Shown: positions 54,059 through 61,417 of the stretch, piece by piece | How the letters are laid out: each line of letters opens with the position of its first letter | Position numbering within the stretch: the stretch's first letter is position 1 | Source: CAJQQY01 sp045106765 | GTDB taxonomy: Bacteria; Bacteroidota; Bacteroidia; Chitinophagales; Saprospiraceae | Assembly (NCBI GenBank): GCA_045106765.1 | Contig: JBGCFD010000076.1 | Coordinates: forward strand, 9,776 to 73,775 | Reading direction: 5' to 3' | Length of the DNA: 64,000 nt | Made by a program: the position numbers and the translations under genes | Notes under the pieces: model-generated | Told to the model about the DNA's origin: nothing | What the model saw: the letters and a program-made list of their open reading frames with translations, nothing else | Database searches by the model: none

Positions 54059-54630
54059 TTTATATCAGGATTTATATTTTTATCAACTACTTGAATAGCT
54101 GTTGAGATTGATTTAATATCATTACTTTGAAATGAAAGCATTCTAACTTTAAAAAGAACTGATGGCATATACTTAGTTCCTAATGCCGTCCATAAATTTT
54201 GCATTTCACTATAATCTAGTTTGATTAATTCAACGGTAAGTTTTTCTATTTGGGAATCTAACTCAGGAGAATTTTCATGTGTAAAAACATGTTTTGCCTG
54301 GAAAAAATAAATGGATTCTGAAAGGAATTTTAGTGCCTCATCATAATTTGAAAATAAAGCAGTTATCAATATATCTAAATTGAAGTTATATGGTTGGTTG
54401 TATTGGATATTCTTATTGCCATCATATTGATTAACTGTCGCATATTGGCGATTGGTGTCATGCTCTAGATTTACAAGGGAAAGAATAATTTTATTCTTGT
54501 TCTCTTCTGGAATAGTTCCTGATTCATCTACAATGCTTCCAAGGATCGCTTTCCTATCTTGTACCGAAAATCGGTTTAACAAGAAAAGATTCAATTGTTC
54601 GACCATATAGTTGAGGGCACTATAAATCAT
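54055..54630 (-). CDS. Pvc16/DUF4255 tube-terminating cap protein
   Basis: A 191-aa protein of the DUF4255/Pvc16 family, which caps the sheath-tube distal end. Motifs: MIYSALNYMVEQLNLFLLNR, ILSLVNLEHDTNRQYATVNQ with PYNFNLDILITALFSNYDEA, and a C-terminal TALGTKYMPSVLFKVRMLSF. It is the first gene of the eCIS operon, as in many related loci. Confidence 0.9.
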   Translation of the reverse strand: MIYSALNYMVEQLNLFLLNRFSVQDRKAILGSIVDESGTIPEENKNKIILSLVNLEHDTNRQYATVNQYDGNKNIQYNQPYNFNLDILITALFSNYDEALKFLSESIYFFQAKHVFTHENSPELDSQIEKLTVELIKLDYSEMQNLWTALGTKYMPSVLFKVRMLSFQSNDIKSISTAIQVVDKNINPDIK

Positions 54631-55038
54631 ATTAGGGTTTTTTGGTGTATGTGTATCCTTATTATTAGGGATGTTTTATCTTTTATACCGAAAAAATAAA
54701 AACGTTCCCTTTTTAAAAAGGATTTTTTTAATATACTTTCTTTAGCTAATCTATTTCTAATAATATATTTTCATCATCGCAAAAACAGTATCAGTTGAAA
54801 AGAAATCAAAAATGAACTCGAATGAGATTAGAGCGTACTGATTTTTGGATACGGAAAAAGATTATTTTAAATAAGTCAAATTTTTCAATAGCTTAAAATT
54901 TCTTAAAGAAAATTAACTATTTCAATATTAGAATTGGGATTAAATTTCAATAACTTGGAGTTTCGTTATTTGACCGCAAACAAAACAGTAATTGTAGAAA
55001 TTAATTATTCTCCTCAAATTTAATAAATTTTTGAAATT
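54631..55038. other. Gene-free upstream region of the eCIS operon
   Basis: 408 bp between the divergent eCIS cap gene and a decayed surface-protein gene. It should contain the main eCIS promoter on the minus strand, but I could not find a clear TAnnTTTG box there. No ORF, RNA gene or strong repeat is apparent. Confidence 0.5.
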
Positions 55039-55334
55039 ATGCCCCAATTATGGAGGTCTTTTTCGTTCATTCTAATGCTTGGAATCTATACAATAAATGC
55101 TTCCAATCATAGCCCATAATGGAAGAGATTTGCGATAATGCCATTGACGATAATGATGATGGTCTGATCGACTTGAATGATCCTGACTGTGTATGTGAAA
55201 TCGTCAATTTAGAATCTTTGATTCCTAATCTTTCATTCGAGGATTACAATTGTTGTCCAGATACAGATAGCCAACTTGCTTGTGTCGATAGTTGGGATCA
55301 GATATCTACTGCTACTACAGATTACAGTAGTTAA
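55039..55334 (+). pseudogene. Frameshifted and truncated secreted surface-protein gene
   Basis: ATG 55039 encodes a signal-peptide-like MPQLWRSFSFILMLGIYTIN followed by ASNHSP and a stop. The reading then continues one frame over as EEICDNAIDDNDDGLIDLND, then PDC, a repeat typical of large secreted Bacteroidota adhesins with C-terminal sorting signals. It stops after SLIPNLSFEDYNCCPDT and WDQISTATTDYSS. A single-base indel joins both frames, and the long remainder expected of this protein type is missing. It is a remnant. Confidence 0.7.
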
Positions 55335-55411
55335 TATAGTGTCAGTAGGAAAGGGCGATTTTTTACAATTATAGACCATTTTGCAAAGCTAATTTTTAAG
55401 TTGTAAAATAT

Positions 55412-55909
55412 ATGAAAGCAGTTGTTAGGAATATAATCAACCAGTTGTTTTTAATCCAGAACGGGAAAGTGTGGATTGGTTCTACTTATGAAAGCAAATT
55501 GAAAAATATTAATGAGAAAAATGCTTTTATTAGACCTCAAGTTGATTTACATAGTGTAGCAGAAATCATTTCACATTTAACTACTTGGCAAAAGGAAACC
55601 ATCTTCAAAATAAAAACAGGAAAAGGAAGTTTGACTGATGATTGTGAGGAAAATTGGTATTCCAATGAGAAATTAAAAGTAAAAACTTGGGACACTATTT
55701 TAACGGATTACAAAACGAGCTTAACCAACTTAATTGAATTATTAAAAACTAAAGAAGATAATTTTTTAGAAGAACAATATTACGATCCTGATTTCAAAGG
55801 AAATTTTCCATATTCATTTGTTATTAATGGAATGCTACATCATAGCATTTATCATTTAGGACAAATTGGAATTATTGTTAAATCTCTAAAGAAGATAAAT
55901 CAATATTAA
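55412..55909 (+). CDS. DinB-family protein
   Basis: A 165-aa four-helix protein of the DinB/YfiT superfamily. The family's metal-site pattern is seen in VDLHSVAEIISHLTTWQKET and in the C-terminal NGMLHHSIYHLGQIGII. Members bind metal and include thiol-dependent transferases, but the activity here is unknown. Its stop overlaps a possible ATG of the next frame (TAATG). Confidence 0.75.
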   Translation: MKAVVRNIINQLFLIQNGKVWIGSTYESKLKNINEKNAFIRPQVDLHSVAEIISHLTTWQKETIFKIKTGKGSLTDDCEENWYSNEKLKVKTWDTILTDYKTSLTNLIELLKTKEDNFLEEQYYDPDFKGNFPYSFVINGMLHHSIYHLGQIGIIVKSLKKINQY

Positions 55910-55974
55910 TGATTAAAATAAAACACTTTTTTCATATTGGAAATTTACTCATTGAATTATTCACAATAAAAAAC

Positions 55975-56748
55975 ATGAATTTTTATAAAATCATTTTACT
56001 TAGTTTTAGTTCCATATTTTTTCAATCTTGTTCCTCGCAATTAACTCAAAACAATAATATATCAATTAGTATTCCCACGATCGAACAAGAAGCTACTTCA
56101 ATATGGCGAACCATTAATGATATTGAATTTTTTGAAAAACAAGGATATAAAATAAATTTACCTGAAAATGATTTGATCCAATCATTAATTGAAAAATCTA
56201 AAAATGGAAAATTTGGAAGTGACGATTTTTCAGAGATATATAACTTATTAGAAGTTAATATTTATAAAAAAGATAATTATGAGCTTGCTTTAAAAAAAGT
56301 AAGTGATCAAAAAAAAATGATCAATAAGTTAGTAAATGAATTATACATTTTGCAAAAAAAATGGAATTGGGAATTCAAAATGTTTGAAAATTATAACATC
56401 GTATTTACACTTTATGGAACGGGCGGAAGTTATGATCCGGATCTTGGAATAGTAACTCTTTTTACGACAAGTAAAGGTGAATTTATGAATTATGATAAAC
56501 CCGCAAATACAATCATTCATGAAATAATTCATATGGGGATAGAGAAATCGATAGTCCAAAAATATAATTTGCCGCATGGATTGAAGGAACGAATAGCTGA
56601 TGCAATGGTCTTTCTTTTGTTTGGCAAATCTCTTCCAGAATATAAAATACAAAATATGGGAGATAAAAAAATTGATCAATCACTTAAGAAAAAAACTGAT
56701 ATCAACGAACTGGATTCAATTATTAAAAAATTTATGGAGACGAAATAA
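55975..56748 (+). CDS. Lipoprotein with HExxH zinc-peptidase-like motif
   Basis: A 257-aa lipoprotein when started at ATG 55975, which gives a normal signal peptide and lipobox FFQSC (Cys19). An in-frame ATG at 55909 would add 22 residues and overlap the DinB stop. The C-terminal part contains TIIHEIIHMGIEKS (HExxH) and GLKERIADAMVFLLFG, fitting a gluzincin-like metal site. The central region is helical. No family is recognised with confidence; activity is inferred from the motif only. Confidence 0.6.
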   Translation: MNFYKIILLSFSSIFFQSCSSQLTQNNNISISIPTIEQEATSIWRTINDIEFFEKQGYKINLPENDLIQSLIEKSKNGKFGSDDFSEIYNLLEVNIYKKDNYELALKKVSDQKKMINKLVNELYILQKKWNWEFKMFENYNIVFTLYGTGGSYDPDLGIVTLFTTSKGEFMNYDKPANTIIHEIIHMGIEKSIVQKYNLPHGLKERIADAMVFLLFGKSLPEYKIQNMGDKKIDQSLKKKTDINELDSIIKKFMETK

Positions 56749-56826
56749 GTTGTAATTATTATAAATAAGAACTTACTTTATTCCATTATGTGAAATTGTT
56801 TTATACCATTCAATTATTTTTATTCC

Positions 56827-58815
56827 ATGCCTTCCAAAAAAATATTAACCATAGGAATTTTGGCTCATGTCGATGCAGGCAAAACTTCCTTGACAGAATG
56901 TTTACTGCACACTTCGGGAGCAACTAAATATCGAGGAAGTGTAGACAAAGGGTCGGCGATTACAGATGGCTTGGCGATGGAAAAAAATAGAGGCATTTCT
57001 ATCAAAACAGCAACTGTAGATTTTGTTTGGAAAGATGTACATGTCAATATTGTTGACACTCCTGGGCATATTGATTTTTCAGCAGAAGTAGATAGAGCAT
57101 TATCTGTTTTGGACTTGGTTATTTTGGTGATCTCTGCGGTGGAAGGAGTGCAAGCGCATACTTTAAATTTATGGGAAAGCATTCGAGAAAGACAATTGCC
57201 TGTTTTGTTTTTTATTAATAAAATAGATCGAGCAGGGGCAGATTTGGAACAAGTATTTAATGACCTTGAAGATGATTTGGGAGCAAAATTATTCGCCCTA
57301 AATTATGGAGATAATCATGAACCTAATTCTCCAGAAGTATTTGAATTTACTAAGTTAGAGCCTTTTATAAATAAGCCTATTTTAGAAAAATCTTTTGAAA
57401 ATTTAGCCGAATTAGATGAAGTGTTTTTAGAAGATTATTTAGAGGGGAATATTGATGATTTATCTTTAATATTTAAAAAAGCTAAAAAGCAAATTCAAGA
57501 TCAAAAGCTGATTGGTTTATTATTTGGTAGTGCCAAAATGGATTTGGGAATTGAGGCATTATTAAATCAGATCACTACTTTGTTTCAAGTGAAAATTGCT
57601 GTAAATAATGACTCTTCAGCAAAGGTATTTAAAGTAGAATACGATACTAAATTAGGTCGATTAGCACATGCAAAATTATATAGTGGGCAGTTAAAAAATA
57701 AAGATACCATCTGGTCTCATCACCTTCAAAAAGAAATTAAGATCAATCAAATATTTCAACGGAAACTTGGTAAAATGGAACAAGTCGGTGAATTGACAGC
57801 AGGTGAAATTGGCGTGATGACTACTTCTGATTTAGTTTTGGCTGGTGATGTTTTAGGTAAGGAAAACTTCAAAGATGATTTTCATAAAATAAGCCAACCA
57901 GTATTAAGTGTGCAAGCGATAGCTGTGGATAAAAAAGATTATCAACAACTCGGCGAAGCATTAGAAATATTAAATATCGAAGACCCTCAATTAGAATTCC
58001 AATGGTTTAAAGAGGAACAAGAATTTCACTTAAAAATACTCGGACCAATCCAAACAGAAGTACTTAAAGATAGTTTGTCAAATCGCTTTGGAATTGCTAC
58101 TGATTTTTTACCACCAAAAGTTATTTACCAAGAAACTCCAAAGCACTCGGCTGAAGGTTATGTTCGGTATTGGATGCCAAAACCTTGCTGGGCAATTATG
58201 ACTTTTTTGATAGAGCCGGCTCCACTTGGAAGTGGGGTGACTTTTATTTCCAAAGTGCGCACAAGTGATATCAGCGTAAAATATCAAAATGAAGTCAAGC
58301 GTGCAATTCCTTGGTCGTTGAGACAAGGAATCAAGGGTTGGGAAGTGACGGATATAAAAATTACTCTAATCGAAGGTTCGGAGCACACGATGCATTCCAA
58401 TCCTGGAGATTTTTTGTTGGCAACACCGATGGGGATTTTGCGAGGTTTGGAGTTGGCGGAGACAGAACTTTTAGAGCCAATGTATGCATTTCAAATAAAA
58501 GCGAATCAGGAATTATTAGGAGCTGTGGCAAGTGATCTAAATCAAATGAACGCTCAAATAAATTCACCTACTTTTGTAGATGATTTTTTTATGATGACAG
58601 GACGAGTTCCCGTGGAAAAAGCGATGAATTATGGAATTAAATTTAGTGCGACAACTTCAGGTAAAGGTCGCTTAAAGTTAACTTTGGATGGTTATGAAAA
58701 AACTACGACCAGCCAAGAAAAAATTCGTAAGTATAAAGGTGTTTCTCCTTTGGACGAGGCACAATGGATCTTACACAATAGAGGTGCTTTTAAAGCGGAT
58801 GAACAGCGGAGGTAG
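56827..58815 (+). CDS. TetM/TetQ-type ribosomal-protection GTPase (EF-G family)
   Basis: A 662-aa translational GTPase. G1 is AHVDAGKT (13-20), G3 is DTPGHID (77-83) and G4 is NKID (131-134). It has the EF-G-like domain series and a C-terminal region (YGIKFSATTSGKGRLKLTLD, YEKTTTSQEK) like Tet(M)/Tet(O)/Tet(Q). Such proteins remove tetracycline from the ribosome. It is chromosomal with no mobile element next to it, so it may be a native paralogue with another primary role. Resistance is not proven by sequence alone. Confidence 0.82.
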   Translation: MPSKKILTIGILAHVDAGKTSLTECLLHTSGATKYRGSVDKGSAITDGLAMEKNRGISIKTATVDFVWKDVHVNIVDTPGHIDFSAEVDRALSVLDLVILVISAVEGVQAHTLNLWESIRERQLPVLFFINKIDRAGADLEQVFNDLEDDLGAKLFALNYGDNHEPNSPEVFEFTKLEPFINKPILEKSFENLAELDEVFLEDYLEGNIDDLSLIFKKAKKQIQDQKLIGLLFGSAKMDLGIEALLNQITTLFQVKIAVNNDSSAKVFKVEYDTKLGRLAHAKLYSGQLKNKDTIWSHHLQKEIKINQIFQRKLGKMEQVGELTAGEIGVMTTSDLVLAGDVLGKENFKDDFHKISQPVLSVQAIAVDKKDYQQLGEALEILNIEDPQLEFQWFKEEQEFHLKILGPIQTEVLKDSLSNRFGIATDFLPPKVIYQETPKHSAEGYVRYWMPKPCWAIMTFLIEPAPLGSGVTFISKVRTSDISVKYQNEVKRAIPWSLRQGIKGWEVTDIKITLIEGSEHTMHSNPGDFLLATPMGILRGLELAETELLEPMYAFQIKANQELLGAVASDLNQMNAQINSPTFVDDFFMMTGRVPVEKAMNYGIKFSATTSGKGRLKLTLDGYEKTTTSQEKIRKYKGVSPLDEAQWILHNRGAFKADEQRR

Positions 58816-58867
58816 TTTTTGTTTGGATTCTTTATGATTTTTTTCTAAAAAAAACAACTACTCTTAC

Positions 58868-58875
58868 TACTTTTG
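58868..58875 (+). promoter_or_regulatory. Candidate -7 promoter box TACTTTTG
   Basis: TACTTTTG matches TAnnTTTG and lies 27 bp ahead of the ATG at 58903. No clear TTTG is found at the ideal -33 distance. Confidence 0.4.
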
Positions 58876-58902
58876 ATGTGATACTTAACCTAAATTATAA
58901 CA

Positions 58903-59421
58903 ATGAAATTACATTTTTTTTTTAATCGGTTTTTTTTGATGTTTCTCTTTAGTAGTATTTTTTTTCTTCTTTCAACTTCAACACAAGCTCAATCCAAAAA
59001 TGGAATTTTTCTAGAGGCTGGTGGTGCAGTTTCTTATTATTCTCTTAATTATAATCGTCAGTTATTTTCTTCAGAAAAAACGAAAACCTATGTAAGGGTA
59101 GGAGGTTCAATTTGGGAGTCAGGAGTAGCATTCCCAGTTGGGATTTCTTTATTATTTGGAAGTGGCGATCACCATCCAACTATTTCTCTAATTGCAACTC
59201 CTCATTCTCAAGGTACCCGTTTTTGGAGTCGAGAAGATTCTGATATTTTATTAGATTTAGTGGCTGGATTTGAATATCGTTATCAACCTGCTGGCAAATC
59301 GTTTTTTGTGAATGCAGGATTATACCCATATCTCAGTCTTGATCCTACATCGAGTGATTTATCTGAAAAGGAAGTGGAATTTCGTTTTAGAATGGGAGGA
59401 GGAATTGGTTGGTTCTTTTGA
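58903..59421 (+). CDS. Small outer-membrane beta-barrel protein
   Basis: A 172-aa secreted protein: signal peptide ending STSTQAQS, then alternating amphipathic strands (FLEAGGAVSYYSLNYNRQL; YVRVGGSIWESGVAF; EFRFRMGGGIGWFF) with a terminal aromatic residue. This is the pattern of 8-stranded outer-membrane barrels in Bacteroidota. Function unknown. It has its own candidate promoter. Confidence 0.65.
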   Translation: MKLHFFFNRFFLMFLFSSIFFLLSTSTQAQSKNGIFLEAGGAVSYYSLNYNRQLFSSEKTKTYVRVGGSIWESGVAFPVGISLLFGSGDHHPTISLIATPHSQGTRFWSREDSDILLDLVAGFEYRYQPAGKSFFVNAGLYPYLSLDPTSSDLSEKEVEFRFRMGGGIGWFF

Positions 59422-59602
59422 AAAAAAAGTAGTTTGTAATTAGACGATATTCATAATCCTTTCTCAAATAAGGAAATAATAATCAATCATATGATAAATG
59501 ATTAGAGTTTATTCTAAATAGAATTGTATGAGCGACCGTAAAACGTCTAACGTTCAACGAATAAAATCTATTGAATGTAGAAAAGTCAAATTTATTAATA
59601 AT
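59422..59602. other. Short gene-free segment before fold-back element
   Basis: AT-rich DNA with a weak palindrome (AATCATATGATAAATGATT near 59482-59500). A potential 80-codon frame at 59528-59770 mostly translates the fold-back element itself and is not considered a gene. Confidence 0.4.
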
Positions 59603-59765
59603 GAAGTTGTTTTAAAATGTCTAGCTGACCTGCGCAGAAAGCATTGTGGTTATTGGACTTCAGCTTTTTTGAGTCCCAACCCAAAGGGGGTGAAACTCAA
59701 AAAGAGCTTCGCCAATAATCACAAGCCTTTCCGCTCGGTTTCAGCAGACATTTTAAAACAACTTC
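59603..59765 (+). repeat. MITE-like fold-back element, long copy (163 bp)
   Basis: Perfect 20-bp terminal inverted repeats (GAAGTTGTTTTAAAATGTCT at 59603-59622; complement at 59746-59765). Inside, TTGTGGTTATTGG (59644-59656) pairs with CCAATAATCACAA (59712-59724), and AGCTTTTTTGAGT (59662-59674) with ACTCAAAAAGAGCT (59695-59708), giving a nested triple stem. The outer part matches the element at 17995-18077, which lacks the inner hairpin. It ends 20 bp ahead of the rlmA start and has no transposase. Confidence 0.85.
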
Positions 59766-59785
59766 AATGAATAATCCAAAAATAA

Positions 59786-60610
59786 ATGTCGATAATTATT
59801 TGTCCCAATTGTAAATCAATACTTCATCAATTTGAGAAAACCTTAAAATGTGAAAATGGTCATTCCTTTGATTTTTCAAAAGGAGGATATATTAATTTAT
59901 TACTAGCCAATCAAAAGAAAAAAAACAATCCAGGTGATAATAAAATAATGCTTGATGCCAGAGATAAATTTTTGTCAACAGGGCATTATGATTTTTTAAT
60001 TGAAGGCATCGAGTCAGCCTTTCATTCATTTGACAAATTCGCAACTTCCAATATTGAAATGATTCATCTGTTAGATTTGGGATGTGGAACAGGATATTAT
60101 ACTCGAAATATTTTTAAGCAAAAAAGGATTAAAAAAATAGGAATCGATATTTCTAAAATAGGAATTGCCAAAGCTTCAAAAAAAGATAAGACTTCCACCT
60201 ACTTAGTTGGTTCTGCTTTCAACCTGCCAATAGCAGATAATTCTGTTGATCTTCTTCTAAATATTTTTGCTCCAATTCATTTGGAAGAACTTAATCGTGT
60301 ACTAAAATCTGGTGGATATTTTGTAAAAGTAATTCCTACAGGAGATCATATGAAAGAAGTGGCAGAATTAGTTTACGAAGAATTTATTGCTCATCAATCT
60401 TCGATTAAGGAAAATCTTGAAACCAATTCAAAGTTCCAAATTGTTAAAATAGAAAACTTAAAAAGAACCATTTTTTTAACAGGATTAGATTTGCACAATT
60501 TTATTTCGATGACTCCATATCTTTATAAATTTAAACAAGAGCAACTTGATTCGTTGAAAGAATTGTCTGTGACTATTTCATTTGAAATAATCATTGGGAA
60601 GTATAATTGA
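59786..60610 (+). CDS. rlmA: 23S rRNA (guanine-N1-)-methyltransferase RlmA-like
   Basis: A 274-aa SAM-dependent methyltransferase. The N-terminal zinc finger has CPNC (Cys6, Cys9) and CENGHSFDF (Cys22, His26), followed by the RlmA block KGGYINLLLANQKKKNNPGD and DARDKFLSTGHYDFL. Motif I is LDLGCGTGYYT. The family methylates G745 or G748 of 23S rRNA hairpin 35; which position applies cannot be told here. A fold-back element occupies its 5' leader region. Confidence 0.88.
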   Translation: MSIIICPNCKSILHQFEKTLKCENGHSFDFSKGGYINLLLANQKKKNNPGDNKIMLDARDKFLSTGHYDFLIEGIESAFHSFDKFATSNIEMIHLLDLGCGTGYYTRNIFKQKRIKKIGIDISKIGIAKASKKDKTSTYLVGSAFNLPIADNSVDLLLNIFAPIHLEELNRVLKSGGYFVKVIPTGDHMKEVAELVYEEFIAHQSSIKENLETNSKFQIVKIENLKRTIFLTGLDLHNFISMTPYLYKFKQEQLDSLKELSVTISFEIIIGKYN

Positions 60611-60680
60611 TTTTTAAATCGGCTATTAAATTTTTATTTTCTATCACCAAATATTTTTATATTTATAAAAAAATAAAGAG

Positions 60681-61280
60681 ATGGAAAAGAGCACAAAAAA
60701 AGAATCTAACGAAAGAAATCTCCAAGATTATTTATCACTAGGTTATATTTATTTATTAATCTTAGGGATCGGTAGAGAAGTGATTTATTATAGATTTTTG
60801 GATGTCAATATTTTGAGTTATTCAAATGTATTAGACGTTCTATTGAGTCCAATAGTTTACCTTTCATCGAAGCCAATAATAGTTTTGTTGTTTATCATTT
60901 TAACAGCTGTCATTTATTTTATTAATAAGGCAAATTATAAGAAAAAATTAAAGGATGACTCAATCTCAGAGAGCGGAAAAGTTACAGCAAAAAATGAAAT
61001 ACTAAAAGGAACTTTAATTCTTTTGTCTCTTGGGATTTTTGGTTTTTTTATAGGAACAGGAATTGGTAGTGGAATTAGTTATGGAAGTAAATTAAAAAAA
61101 GGGGAATTTGAAGCTTCTCACCAAATCACTTTTTTATCAGATAAAGAATTATCAGTAAAGCTTATTGGAAATAATAGCCAATATATTTTCTATGTTTTGG
61201 AAAATGAAAAACAGGTGACTATTTCGCCCATTTCAGGAAATGTAAAAATGATATCTAAGCTACCTCCAAAAAATGAATGA
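60681..61280 (+). CDS. Hypothetical membrane protein
   Basis: A 199-aa protein with about three TM helices (LSLGYIYLLILGIGREVIYY; PIIVLLFIILTAVIYFI; GTLILLSLGIFGFFIGTGIG) and a soluble C-terminal part of about 60 residues rich in beta strands (QYIFYVLENEKQVTIS). No family recognised. It stands alone between rlmA and the Asp-box protein. Confidence 0.6.
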   Translation: MEKSTKKESNERNLQDYLSLGYIYLLILGIGREVIYYRFLDVNILSYSNVLDVLLSPIVYLSSKPIIVLLFIILTAVIYFINKANYKKKLKDDSISESGKVTAKNEILKGTLILLSLGIFGFFIGTGIGSGISYGSKLKKGEFEASHQITFLSDKELSVKLIGNNSQYIFYVLENEKQVTISPISGNVKMISKLPPKNE

Positions 61281-61417
61281 TCTTTTCGCCATTTGTCTTT
61301 TCTAAGTTAAAACTCCTTTTTTACTAAGCAAAATTAATTTCTTTTTATTGGAAAAAATAAAAAAAAGGTACTTTGCGGTTTCTATTTTGTCTAAAAACAT
61401 AACCGAATTCCTATCCA

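Noticed and set aside
24557..54630. Prophage or type VI secretion interpretation of the contractile cluster
   Set aside because: No capsid, terminase, portal, lysis or integrase genes and no TssJLM membrane complex or ClpV; DUF4255 cap, DUF5908, CIS tape measure, eCIS AAA+ and DUF4157 proteins instead fit eCIS.
59528..59770. 80-aa ORF spanning the long fold-back element
   Set aside because: Nearly its whole length is the inverted-repeat element; the reading frame follows from the repeat and the homologous short copy does not preserve it. Treated as a chance ORF.
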